A DNA stretch of 64,000 nt, from NCBI RefSeq assembly GCF_004014805.1, contig NZ_ATDN01000021.1, forward strand, positions 31,534 to 95,533, in the 5' to 3' direction. This stretch comes from Mycolicibacterium elephantis DSM 44368. GTDB taxonomy: Bacteria > Actinomycetota > Actinomycetes > Mycobacteriales > Mycobacteriaceae. Positions 29,964 to 37,853 of the stretch are shown here, piece after piece. Every line of letters begins with the position of its first letter. The stretch's first letter is position 1. Position numbers and translations under genes: made by a program. The notes under the pieces are model-generated. The model saw only the letters and a list, made by a program, of their open reading frames with translations, ran no database searches and had not been told where the DNA came from.

Positions 29964-30725
29964 TCAGTTGCGGACCAGGAATCCGTAGGGTGCGAACGAC
30001 CATCCGAATTTGGTTTCGCGAGCCGTGTCATGGGTGTAGTCGTCGGGGAATTCCGCCTCGTACTCCTCAATAGCTTCATAGGGGCCCGGCCCCCACTCGG
30101 GCGCGACCGGATGTCCGTTGAGCAGTGAGTCTTCCACGACGAGGTAGTCGCCCGCCGACAGCAAGGGTCGTAGAAGTTTCATCTCAGCCAGCACATGATC
30201 CTTGGAGTGGTCGCTGTCCAGGATGGCCCAAACCTTGCCGGGATACTCATTTCTGAGCTGTCGAATGCGCTCAGCGACTTGCGGAGATGCAGAAGTTGAT
30301 TCGACAAACTCCACATCAGGGTCGCGCCGTGCCGTTGGCCTCAGCAGGTTATGGCTGACATCGACCGAAAGTACCTTGAACGGTTCGCCGATTTGGCGCA
30401 TCACGGTTGCCCAGAAAACGGCTGAGCCACCGAAGGCCGTGCCGAATTCGATGACCAGTGAGGGTTTCAGATCCACCAAAATTTCTTGGTAATTCCACAT
30501 ATCGCACGGCGACTTATACGTCTCGATCCCCATCCAGGTGGTGTCCTGCCATACCAGATTGTTGAAATACCACTTGGAGTACTCCTCAGGCTCTGAGCCC
30601 GTCGAGCGGTAGAAGAGCTGAGAAAACAGCCGAGGATCTCGTCTGTAGAACAAGAGTTGGTTCAGGATCCTCAGCTTGGTTGACAGGGTCGACCGTTTTT
30701 GTCCCGAAGTTCGTTGACTCACCAT
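29964..30725 (-). CDS. CmcI-family sugar O-methyltransferase, copy 1
   Basis: A 253-residue protein of the cephalosporin-hydroxylase (CmcI) family, which includes mycobacterial rhamnosyl O-methyltransferases such as Rv2959c. The SAM-binding region is SLVIEFGTAFGGSAVFWATVM. The motif SVDVSHNLLRP follows, then WAILDSDHSKDHVLAEMKLLRPLLSAGDYLVVEDS, whose Asp/His residues bind the metal. The C-terminus ends FAPYGFLVRN, nearly identical to the paralog at 36820. The ATG at 30725 is used, though a GTG one codon later is possible. It is convergent with GT1 copy B. Methylation of a rhamnose or other deoxysugar hydroxyl is inferred. Confidence 0.88.
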   Translation of the reverse strand: MVSQRTSGQKRSTLSTKLRILNQLLFYRRDPRLFSQLFYRSTGSEPEEYSKWYFNNLVWQDTTWMGIETYKSPCDMWNYQEILVDLKPSLVIEFGTAFGGSAVFWATVMRQIGEPFKVLSVDVSHNLLRPTARRDPDVEFVESTSASPQVAERIRQLRNEYPGKVWAILDSDHSKDHVLAEMKLLRPLLSAGDYLVVEDSLLNGHPVAPEWGPGPYEAIEEYEAEFPDDYTHDTARETKFGWSFAPYGFLVRN

Positions 30726-30782
30726 GCTATTCCCATTCTCAACGCAGCGGCGTCGGCCACGGCGGTTCGTCGGAAGAACCGA

Positions 30783-31643
30783 TCAACCTTTGACGAAGTA
30801 GTACAGCCGATATGACATGCGACCGTTTGCCAGATTCTGGTAGATCCAAGATTCGCGCACGGGTGCCCCCTTCCGGGCCACCCGCCGCATGAATTTGGGT
30901 ACCAAACTGTCCATCACCCGGCCACCCCAAGGGGTGGGATTGAGCTCCAGCCCCCGCAGCACCTCTGTGTTGATCTCCCGCCATGAGACGAGTTGCAGCG
31001 CCGGTGCGCTTGCCAGTCCCGCTTCCCATCGCGGGCACTCGTAGCGCTGCCGCACGTCGGTATACAGAAACGCACCACCCGGCCGCAGCACCCGCTCAAC
31101 CTCACCGAGGAACCGCTCGAAATGTGGGTAGCAGTGTGACGATTCGACATTGATCACCGCATCAAAGGACGCGGCGGGAAACGGCAGGCTCTCGGCGTTG
31201 CCCTGCACGAACTCCAAACCCGGCACCTGATGGTTCCGACGACAGAACTCGATACCGGCCGGGTTGAGATCCAAGCCCACATAAGATGCCGGCCCCAGTG
31301 CGCGAGTGATATACGACGCGCCACCTCCGTGCCCGCAGCCGACTTCGAGCATGTCCTTGCCGTCAAGGTCACCGGCCTGGGTCGCGGTGCTGTGGTACAG
31401 CTGAATCGGGTAGCGGTGCGGTTCATCCGAGGTCTCCAGCGAAATGGCCATCGGCGGGTCTTCTTCGTAACCCCAGTTCAGAAAGAAAACGTCGTCGCTG
31501 ACCCGGCGGGTCAGGTACGGGTAGAGCCGTTTGTTGACGCCTTGGACCGCATTCCGTATGACCGGACCGAGTGCAACGTCCGCGGTGATGATCCGCGCAA
31601 TGGCATCAGCGCGTGGCGTTGAGGGTCGTGTCATGGCAGGCAT
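30783..31643 (-). CDS. SAM-dependent methyltransferase of the Rv2952 (phthiotriol methyltransferase) family
   Basis: A 286-residue class I methyltransferase. Characteristic family segments are FFLNWGYEEDPPMAISLETSDEP, LEVGCGHGGGASYITRALGPASYVGLDLN (motif I), EFVQGNAESLPFPAASFDAVINVESSHCYPHFERFL and LRPGGAFLYTDVR. These match the M. tuberculosis enzyme that methylates phthiotriol, and related GPL-locus enzymes act on sugar or fatty-acyl hydroxyls. A good ribosome site (AGGGGA) precedes the ATG at 31643. It lies 57 bases upstream of the CmcI gene on the same strand, so the two may be co-transcribed. The acceptor could be the acyl-chain hydroxyl. Confidence 0.88.
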   Translation of the reverse strand: MPAMTRPSTPRADAIARIITADVALGPVIRNAVQGVNKRLYPYLTRRVSDDVFFLNWGYEEDPPMAISLETSDEPHRYPIQLYHSTATQAGDLDGKDMLEVGCGHGGGASYITRALGPASYVGLDLNPAGIEFCRRNHQVPGLEFVQGNAESLPFPAASFDAVINVESSHCYPHFERFLGEVERVLRPGGAFLYTDVRQRYECPRWEAGLASAPALQLVSWREINTEVLRGLELNPTPWGGRVMDSLVPKFMRRVARKGAPVRESWIYQNLANGRMSYRLYYFVKG

Positions 31644-31833
31644 GATATTCCCCTGGGACCAAATTTTGACGGGCTTGACAATTTAGCCTGCTTGCTTTGT
31701 GCTTAGCCATGGCCGCTCGCGGGGCGGAGGCTTGCGAAGCGCGCTGTAGCGACGACGCCGCTGTCCACAGCGATCGGTTGGGAGTTCTCTTGGCCTGGAT
31801 TGACAGCCGATGTAGCGGCGCGGAGGTGCGCGG

Positions 31834-32820
31834 GTGACCTCTGCTTCGGAAGACGGGACCGTGGCACGCCCGGTCCTCTTGTTCATCATCGGATTCGGTC
31901 GATCGGGCACGTCGGCACTCACTCGAGTCCTTTCACTGTGTGGAGCCGCGCTCCCCAAGGGACTTTTGGGTGCCACCGGAAGTAACCCACGTGGCTACTG
32001 GGAACCGCGTGCAGCCATTCACCTCAACGAAGAGATCTTGCGCCGCCAGGGCAGTGATGGCTACGACGTGTCGTTGCCGCTGCCGGGGGAAGGTTCGCTC
32101 GACGCCGGGGCGAGAGCTAGCGCCATCGCCAAGATCCGCGCCTATCTCACCACTTTGCCTGCTGCGCCGTTGGTGGTGATGAAGGAGCCCAAGACGACGG
32201 CGCTTACCGACTTGTGGTTCGAAGCGGCGCGCCAGGCGGGTTTCGACACCGCGGTGGTGATCGCGGTCCGGCACCCGGCCGAAGTCATCGCGTCGATTGG
32301 AAAGCGTGCCGGCCGCCAGTTATACGTGAAGTCCTCGCCGGAACTGGTGAGCGCATCGTGGCTCAGGTACACGCTGCTGGCTGAAAGAGGGTCCCGGGAC
32401 ATTCCTCGCGTGTTCGTTGAGTATTCCAACCTGCTCGAAAGTTGGCGACGGGAGGTGAAGCGCATTTCCACGACCCTCGGCGTCGATCTCGACATCCAGG
32501 ACGAAGACGTTGTCGACGAGTTCCTCACCTCCGATCTGCGCCACCACCGAAATCGTGGCCCAGTCGCCGAACCCTTTGGAACCGACTGGGTCTCGGTTGT
32601 ATATGACGCGCTCAGCGCGGCCTCGCGAGATCAACCCTGGGACCAGGCCGAGTTGGATCGCGTTTTCGAGGAGTATCGCGTGTGCGAACGCGGATTTCGT
32701 ACGGTGTTCACCGAGGTTCAGCGGTACCACAACCTGACCCGATTGATGCCGCTGCCTCTTGTGAAACTGGGTCTTTCGGCGCTCGCGCTGGCGCACCGAC
32801 GCAGGGAGACATGGGCCTGA
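31834..32820 (+). CDS. PAPS-dependent sulfotransferase-family protein
   Basis: A 328-residue soluble protein with the sulfotransferase fold. The 5'-phosphosulfate-binding loop is FIIGFGRSGTSALTRVLSL near residues 16-34, with Ser and Thr after the Gly. The 3'-phosphate-binding region appears as VVIAVRHPAEVIASIGKRAG near 145-164, followed by VSASWLRYTLLAE and VFVEYSNLLESW. These enzymes transfer sulfate from PAPS to sugar or lipid hydroxyls. The start is a GTG at 31834 (VTSASEDG). The gene sits in the glycan-decoration region next to a GAP-like gene, so sulfation of the glycolipid is inferred. Some members of this broad family are only sulfotransferase-like, so the activity is not certain. Confidence 0.82.
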   Translation: MTSASEDGTVARPVLLFIIGFGRSGTSALTRVLSLCGAALPKGLLGATGSNPRGYWEPRAAIHLNEEILRRQGSDGYDVSLPLPGEGSLDAGARASAIAKIRAYLTTLPAAPLVVMKEPKTTALTDLWFEAARQAGFDTAVVIAVRHPAEVIASIGKRAGRQLYVKSSPELVSASWLRYTLLAERGSRDIPRVFVEYSNLLESWRREVKRISTTLGVDLDIQDEDVVDEFLTSDLRHHRNRGPVAEPFGTDWVSVVYDALSAASRDQPWDQAELDRVFEEYRVCERGFRTVFTEVQRYHNLTRLMPLPLVKLGLSALALAHRRRETWA

Positions 32821-32845
32821 CCTGGTGGCGATCCGCCGGACGGAT

Positions 32846-33634
32846 TCACCCTCCCAAGCCGTGATTCAGCATCGACAGTCCGGCCACCAGCAACATGGCG
32901 GCCAGGAGTTTCTGTCGGTGCGTGGCCGCCCATCCGTGCAGTCGTCGCAGTGCCGCCTGGGTTTTCGTCGGTGTGACCAGATAGCAGACGAGGATGATCT
33001 CGACTGCTCCGAGTACCCCGAGGACGTAGGTGACCGCACCGATGATCTGTATGCCGATCGCTGCGCCCGAGGCCACGATGATTGCGAGGGCAAAAAGAAC
33101 CACGTCAGGTGCCGGCCCCGTCAGAAACCCGATGGTCCATGACACCCACAAGGAACCCTTCTCCCACGCTGCGTGGGCGCGTGCGAGTAGTTTGCGGATC
33201 GCAGATCTGCTCTCGGGCAACGGATCTTGCGGAGGCGCCAAGGTTTCGGGCGGTGGTCTCATGTCCGGCACCAGAACCGGGCGATCGCCGTCGGCCGCCG
33301 CTACGCGTGCCGGCCGTCTCCGGTGCGTCAACACACCCACGATGATCAGTGCAGCGCTCGTGAGGGCGACCGCCCCTATGCCGATCTGGATGTACCGAAC
33401 GGTCGGACTCGACTGAGGGGCGGCCCAATCGTTGGTGAACGACTGAAACGCCGGCGTGAAGTGCAGCACGATCAGCGGAACAACGAGGGCCAGAATTCCC
33501 ATCGTCAGGCTGCCGAGCCAGTACGCGAAGAGACTATGCCGCGGGCGTGGCCGGGAGCTCACCAGCAATGTGGCTGCCAGGCGCACCGGATTCAGCGAGC
33601 CCACCAGCGCCAGTGCCAGCAGCGACCCCCACAC
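32846..33634 (-). CDS. GAP/Sap-family membrane protein (glycolipid-addressing type)
   Basis: A 262-residue integral membrane protein with about six hydrophobic segments. Three lie in the first 110 residues (LLALALVGSLNPVRLAATLL, LGSLTMGILALVVPLIVL, IGIGAVALTSAALIIVGVL). A charged central loop (about 115-165) separates them from three more. This layout and the N-terminal GSLNPVRLA segment match the GAP/Sap family, in which GAP is required for GPL export in M. smegmatis and Sap assists sulfolipid-1 export. The start is a GTG. It is convergent with the sulfotransferase gene and upstream of the second GMC gene on the same strand. It supports identification of the region as a GPL-like locus. Confidence 0.83.
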   Translation of the reverse strand: MWGSLLALALVGSLNPVRLAATLLVSSRPRPRHSLFAYWLGSLTMGILALVVPLIVLHFTPAFQSFTNDWAAPQSSPTVRYIQIGIGAVALTSAALIIVGVLTHRRRPARVAAADGDRPVLVPDMRPPPETLAPPQDPLPESRSAIRKLLARAHAAWEKGSLWVSWTIGFLTGPAPDVVLFALAIIVASGAAIGIQIIGAVTYVLGVLGAVEIILVCYLVTPTKTQAALRRLHGWAATHRQKLLAAMLLVAGLSMLNHGLGG

Positions 33635-33733
33635 TGACCGGACACTACCGCGCGCCGACAGCGCGCGTCAGAGAGATGGTTCATCACCACGTACGGATCT
33701 TGGGCTCGGCCTAGTCCCTAATAGGGAGACAGG

Positions 33734-35374
33734 TCAGCTGGTGAAATGCGCTTGGTCCACATGGGCCGCCACCCGTAAAGCGTTGGCCGCGACGGTCAGG
33801 CTGGGGTTCAAGCCTGCGCTGGACGGGAAGAACGAGGTGTCGACGACGTAGAGGTTGGTCACTTCGTGAGCTCGGTTCTGCGGATCCAGCACGCTCGTCG
33901 TCGGATCGGTCCCGAACCGGCAGGTGCCGCAGACGTGTCCCATGTTCGAATTGTCTTTGCCGCTGCCCAACCTCCTTTTCCGGAACGGCTTGAGCATCTC
34001 GAGAAATAGACGCTGGAAGTCTGCATGCCGCGCAGAGTCGTTGGCGTGCAGTCGGTACCGAATTCGCATTCGCTGGCGGCCGTCTGAACGGGGGCGCTGC
34101 GAGGGCAGCACGCGGTTGTCCAGGTAGGGGAGGTCTTCCATCATCGTGGCGAGGATCAGTCCCCCCGTGAAGAACCTCTCGTAGATCTGGCGCACCGCCG
34201 GGCGCATCAGGCGCAACGCTTTGCCCCGGGCGTCCGGGCGGTTGACGAGCCATTCCATGGGCGGCACCGCGCCGAACGACTGGACGGTGCCGTACTTCTG
34301 GCCTTCGAAGAAGTAGAAATCGTTGAGCCCGATCTCCTTGTTGGCGTCTGTGATCGCGCTGTCGGGCTGCGGCCAGATCTCGATGGGATCCAGCAGATGA
34401 CGCATGAGGTTGCGGCCCACCATGTCCGAGCCGTTCGCCAATCCCTGCGGCCAGTCGCCCGATCGAGAATTGAGGAGCAGTACCGGGGTGGCCAGCGCGC
34501 CCGCGGCCAGCACCACCACATTCGCCGTCAACTCGACGCGCCCCGACGGATGGTCGCAGATCACCCGTCGGACCTGGGTGCTGTCGGCGTCCAGACCCAC
34601 CACGCGGCATTGCGTGAGCAAGCCGGCACCGTGTTCCGACACGGCAGGCAGCACGCAGACGCGGGAGGCGTCGTTCTTGCATGGCTGTGGGCAGAGATAG
34701 GTCTGACACGTGGCACACCCGTCGGCGTAGTCACAGGCCATCGGCAGGTGATAGGGGTGCAAGCCGAGGCCCGACAGATAGTCGACAATGGGTTTGTTGT
34801 CGTCCGAAAACGGCGGAGCAGCAGGCAATCCGACGTTAGCCGCCTCCGGGCGGAGCGGATCGGCTTCGCCGCGAACCCGCAGCAGCTTCTCTGCTTCTGC
34901 GTACCAGGGCGCCAACTGGTCATAGGTGATTGGCCATGCGTCCGGCACAGTGGAATCGCCAGGGTCGGAAAAGTTCTGCCGAGGTGAGAAATCGTCGACG
35001 AAGAACCGTTCGCAGACCATGCCGTAAATGGCCGACGACCCTCCCGTTCCACTGCCGATGAACGGCACGAAACGTTTGGGAAAGCGCCCGCTGATGTCTT
35101 CGACTTCGTCGGTAGAGCGCCCGGCCCTCGCCAATGCGGCGTAAAAAGCCTCCGCAGATCGGGCCGCCGTCGGCTCGGCCAACTCCGGCATGGCCGAGCG
35201 GACAACCCCCGGCGTTCCCGGCAGTGTCGATCTGCCCTTTTCGACGAACAGCACCCGCCGGCCCGACCGCGCCAGCGAGTAGCCGAACATGCCCCCTCCC
35301 ATGCCGGTGCCCACGACGATCGCGTCCCACACGATGCGCTCGGCTTCGCGCGGGCTCAGCTCGCCGTCAACCAA
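33734..35374 (-). CDS. GMC-type FAD oxidoreductase with Cys-cluster insertion, copy 2
   Basis: A close paralog of the flavoenzyme at 21793, 546 residues from the proposed TTG start. It has VVGTGMGGGMFGYSLARSGRRVLFVEKG at the N-terminus, FVPFIGSGTGGSSAIYGMVCERFF, and the same Cys segment (CDYADGCATCQ...CPQPCK). The C-terminus has GHVCGTCRFGTDPTTSV and the GLNPSLTVAANALRVAAH ending. The start is set by comparison with copy 1: in both, GAGGAG lies about eight bases before a non-ATG codon just ahead of the VDGEL/PDGDL segment. ATG codons at 35395 and 35452 are alternatives. It is divergent from GT1 copy C, with a CGTCAA motif in the shared upstream region. Likely a sugar-alcohol oxidase or dehydrogenase. 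Confidence 0.84.
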   Translation of the reverse strand: MVDGELSPREAERIVWDAIVVGTGMGGGMFGYSLARSGRRVLFVEKGRSTLPGTPGVVRSAMPELAEPTAARSAEAFYAALARAGRSTDEVEDISGRFPKRFVPFIGSGTGGSSAIYGMVCERFFVDDFSPRQNFSDPGDSTVPDAWPITYDQLAPWYAEAEKLLRVRGEADPLRPEAANVGLPAAPPFSDDNKPIVDYLSGLGLHPYHLPMACDYADGCATCQTYLCPQPCKNDASRVCVLPAVSEHGAGLLTQCRVVGLDADSTQVRRVICDHPSGRVELTANVVVLAAGALATPVLLLNSRSGDWPQGLANGSDMVGRNLMRHLLDPIEIWPQPDSAITDANKEIGLNDFYFFEGQKYGTVQSFGAVPPMEWLVNRPDARGKALRLMRPAVRQIYERFFTGGLILATMMEDLPYLDNRVLPSQRPRSDGRQRMRIRYRLHANDSARHADFQRLFLEMLKPFRKRRLGSGKDNSNMGHVCGTCRFGTDPTTSVLDPQNRAHEVTNLYVVDTSFFPSSAGLNPSLTVAANALRVAAHVDQAHFTS

Positions 35375-35554
35375 AACTGAACTCCTCAGCGGCATGGCCC
35401 AGCTCGGCCTGGTCGGGTCTGGGCGATTGGGGAGCCTACCAACGAAGGGCACAGCCCAGCGATAGAACGCTTACGTGCGCGTCAAAAACTGGTAATAATG
35501 GCCCGTGCTCCTGCCGGTGCGTTGCGCGGGGCGGACTGAGAGGCCAATCCGACG

Positions 35555-36823
35555 ATGAGATTTGTGCTGGCGAGTTACGGCGGGCGTGGCGACGTCGAAC
35601 CCGCCGTCGTGGTCGGCCGGGAGTTGCAGCGTCGAGGTCACGATGTGTGTCTGGCCGTTCCGCCCAATTTGACCGGCTTTGCTGCCGCGGTCGGACTCGA
35701 AGCGGTGGACTACGGCTTGGATTCGGCGCCGATCCTCGAGCTGCAACGCAAGTACTTCACCTGTTACTCGCGCACGCCGTGGAAGCTCAAAGAGCTCAGA
35801 AGCATGGCGCGCGAGACCGAACAGTTTGCCGCCGAATGTTGGTCGCACATGACGACGTCCCTGGCGGCGGCCGCCGAGGGCGCCGACCTGCTCCTCACCG
35901 GGCTGATCTTCGAGCAGCCAGCCGCCAACGTCGCCGAGGCTCTCGACCTGCCGTTGGCCACGCTGCACTACTTCCCGTGCCGTGCCCACGGCCAGCTCAT
36001 GCCGTTCCTGCCGTCGCCGCTGAGCCGCATGGTGATGAGGGTGAACGATTGGTCGGCCTGGCGTGGCACGCGAAACGACGAGAACGCGCAACGCCGCGAG
36101 CTGGGCCTGGCCGACGCCGCAGCGCCCGCGCCGCGGCGGATCGCCGACCGTGGTGCGCTGGAGATCCAGGCCTACGAGCAGGTGTGTTTTCCCGGGTTGG
36201 CGACCGAATGGGCGAAGTGCGATGGAAAGCGACCGTTCGTCGGCGCCCTGGCGCTGGAGTCACCGACAGATGCCGACGAGGAGGTGGCGCAGTGGATTGC
36301 CGAGGGTACGCCGCCGGTCTTCTTCGGATTCGGCAGCGTACCGATCGGCTCGCCGGCAGAAATGGTCGAGATGATCGCGTCCGCCTGTGCGCGGCTGGGT
36401 GAGCGCGCCCTGGTGGGCGCGGGTGGAACAGATTTCGCAACCGCTCCCCGCTTCGACCACGTCAAGGTGGTGGGTCAGGTGAATTACGCGACTGTTTTCC
36501 CATTGTGCCGCGCGGTCGTCCATCACGGGGGTTCCGGCACCTTGGCGGCATGCCTTCGAGCCGGGGTTCCTCAGTTGATACTCTGGACCTTGCCTGACCA
36601 GCCATTCTTTGCAGCCCAGCTGAAGCGTATGAAAATCGGTGCCGGGCAGCGTTTTTCGACGACTACCGAGAAATCGCTGTACACGGGACTGCGCCGTGTT
36701 CTGGCCCCCCGGTACCGGGAGCGTGCCCGTGATATCGCCCCGCGCATCACCAAGGCCTCCGAAAGCGCTTCGAGCGCTGCCGATTCAGTAGAGCGGTTCG
36801 CCCGGTTGCGCTCCAGAAGTTAG
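35555..36823 (+). CDS. GT1-family (UGT-type) glycosyltransferase, copy C
   Basis: A 422-residue GT-B enzyme beginning MRFVLASYGGRGDVEPAVVVG. The acceptor domain has FTCYSRTPWKLKELRSM and LLLTGLIFEQPAANVAEALDLP. The hinge segments are LEIQAYEQVCFPGLATEW and VFFGFGSVPIGSPAEMVEM. The donor motif is VHHGGSGTLAACLRAGVPQ. Its 3' end overlaps the convergent CmcI-family gene by four bases. It lies 181 bases from the divergent GMC start. Closest in-window relative is copy B, whose downstream gene is also a CmcI methyltransferase, which supports a shared duplication history. Confidence 0.9.
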   Translation: MRFVLASYGGRGDVEPAVVVGRELQRRGHDVCLAVPPNLTGFAAAVGLEAVDYGLDSAPILELQRKYFTCYSRTPWKLKELRSMARETEQFAAECWSHMTTSLAAAAEGADLLLTGLIFEQPAANVAEALDLPLATLHYFPCRAHGQLMPFLPSPLSRMVMRVNDWSAWRGTRNDENAQRRELGLADAAAPAPRRIADRGALEIQAYEQVCFPGLATEWAKCDGKRPFVGALALESPTDADEEVAQWIAEGTPPVFFGFGSVPIGSPAEMVEMIASACARLGERALVGAGGTDFATAPRFDHVKVVGQVNYATVFPLCRAVVHHGGSGTLAACLRAGVPQLILWTLPDQPFFAAQLKRMKIGAGQRFSTTTEKSLYTGLRRVLAPRYRERARDIAPRITKASESASSAADSVERFARLRSRS

Positions 36824-37569
36824 TTGCGGATCAGAAACCCGTTGGGGGCAAAGGTGAAACCGAATTTGTTCTCCCGCTCCACGTCATGTCTGTAGTCATC
36901 GGGGAACTCGCGCTCATAGGCTTCGATGGCTTCGTAGGGTCCTGGCCCCCAGCCGGGGAGGACGGGATGTCCGTTGACCGTTGAGTCCTCCACCAGCAGG
37001 TAATCGCCGGAAGAAAGAAGCGGCCGTAACAGTTTCATCTCGCCGAGCACATGGTTCATCGAGTGGTCACTGTCCAAAATGGCGAAGATCTTGCCCGGGT
37101 ACTCGTCCTTGAGACGTCGGATCTGTTCGGCGACGGCCGGGTCGGTGGACGACGATTCGACGAACAAGATGTCGGGATCTCGACGGGCCTTGGGGTCGAG
37201 AGGTTTGTGGGTGACGTCCACGGACAGCACCTTGAAGGGGTGACCGATCTGTTTCATGGTGTTGGCGAAGAACAGGGCGGAGCCGCCTTGATTTGTGCCG
37301 AACTCGATCACCAGGGCCGGTTCGAGTTCCGCCAGGATCTCCTGGTAGTTCCACATATCGCTGACCGATTTCCAGCAGGTCACCCCCATCCAGGAGGTCT
37401 TCCGCCAGACGAAGGTGTTGTAGTACCACTTGTGGTACTCCTCCGCCTCTGTCCCCCGGGGCTGGTAGAAGAAGACCGACCGCGCGGAATTCACCAGGCT
37501 GCGCGCGCCTGCAAGGTAAGCCGCGACGGTTCGGGGGACCTTCGCGCCGTTCGTATAGTTGCTGATCAT
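36820..37569 (-). CDS. CmcI-family sugar O-methyltransferase, copy 2
   Basis: A 249-residue paralog of the gene at 29964. It has EEYHKWYYNTFVWRKTSWMG, then MWNYQEILAELEPALVIEFGTNQGG (SAM region), VDVTHKPLDPKARRDPD, and IFAILDSDHSMNHVLGEMKLLRPLLSSG. The end, FAPNGFLIRN, is nearly identical to copy 1. The ATG at 37569 (MISNYTNGAKV) is preferred with GGGAG just upstream; an in-frame start at 37635 would add 22 residues of unfamily-like sequence. It overlaps the 3' end of GT1 copy C by four bases. Rhamnosyl or other deoxysugar O-methylation is inferred from the Rv2959c relationship. Confidence 0.87.
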   Translation of the reverse strand: MISNYTNGAKVPRTVAAYLAGARSLVNSARSVFFYQPRGTEAEEYHKWYYNTFVWRKTSWMGVTCWKSVSDMWNYQEILAELEPALVIEFGTNQGGSALFFANTMKQIGHPFKVLSVDVTHKPLDPKARRDPDILFVESSSTDPAVAEQIRRLKDEYPGKIFAILDSDHSMNHVLGEMKLLRPLLSSGDYLLVEDSTVNGHPVLPGWGPGPYEAIEAYEREFPDDYRHDVERENKFGFTFAPNGFLIRN

Positions 37570-37853
37570 CGCTCCCGTGCCAGTCGCCTGCGCGCCGGCT
37601 TCTCGATCTGCGGATTCCTGACGTCGCCACTGCACCGCCGGATGCTAGCAAGAGATGCGGGCCCATATTGTCGCCTGCGAAAAATGCGGGCGGAGACCCG
37701 CCGGGGTTAACAGTTCGTCCCGCTGTTGTAAATTCTGAAAGTGCGGGTGATTGACGCGAGCGTTAGTTAAACTGCGGCCGTCAGCGGGGGCCGGGGGGTA
37801 CTCGCTGACATCTCAACCGGACGTGCACGAGCACTGGAGGGCTTGGTACCGCA

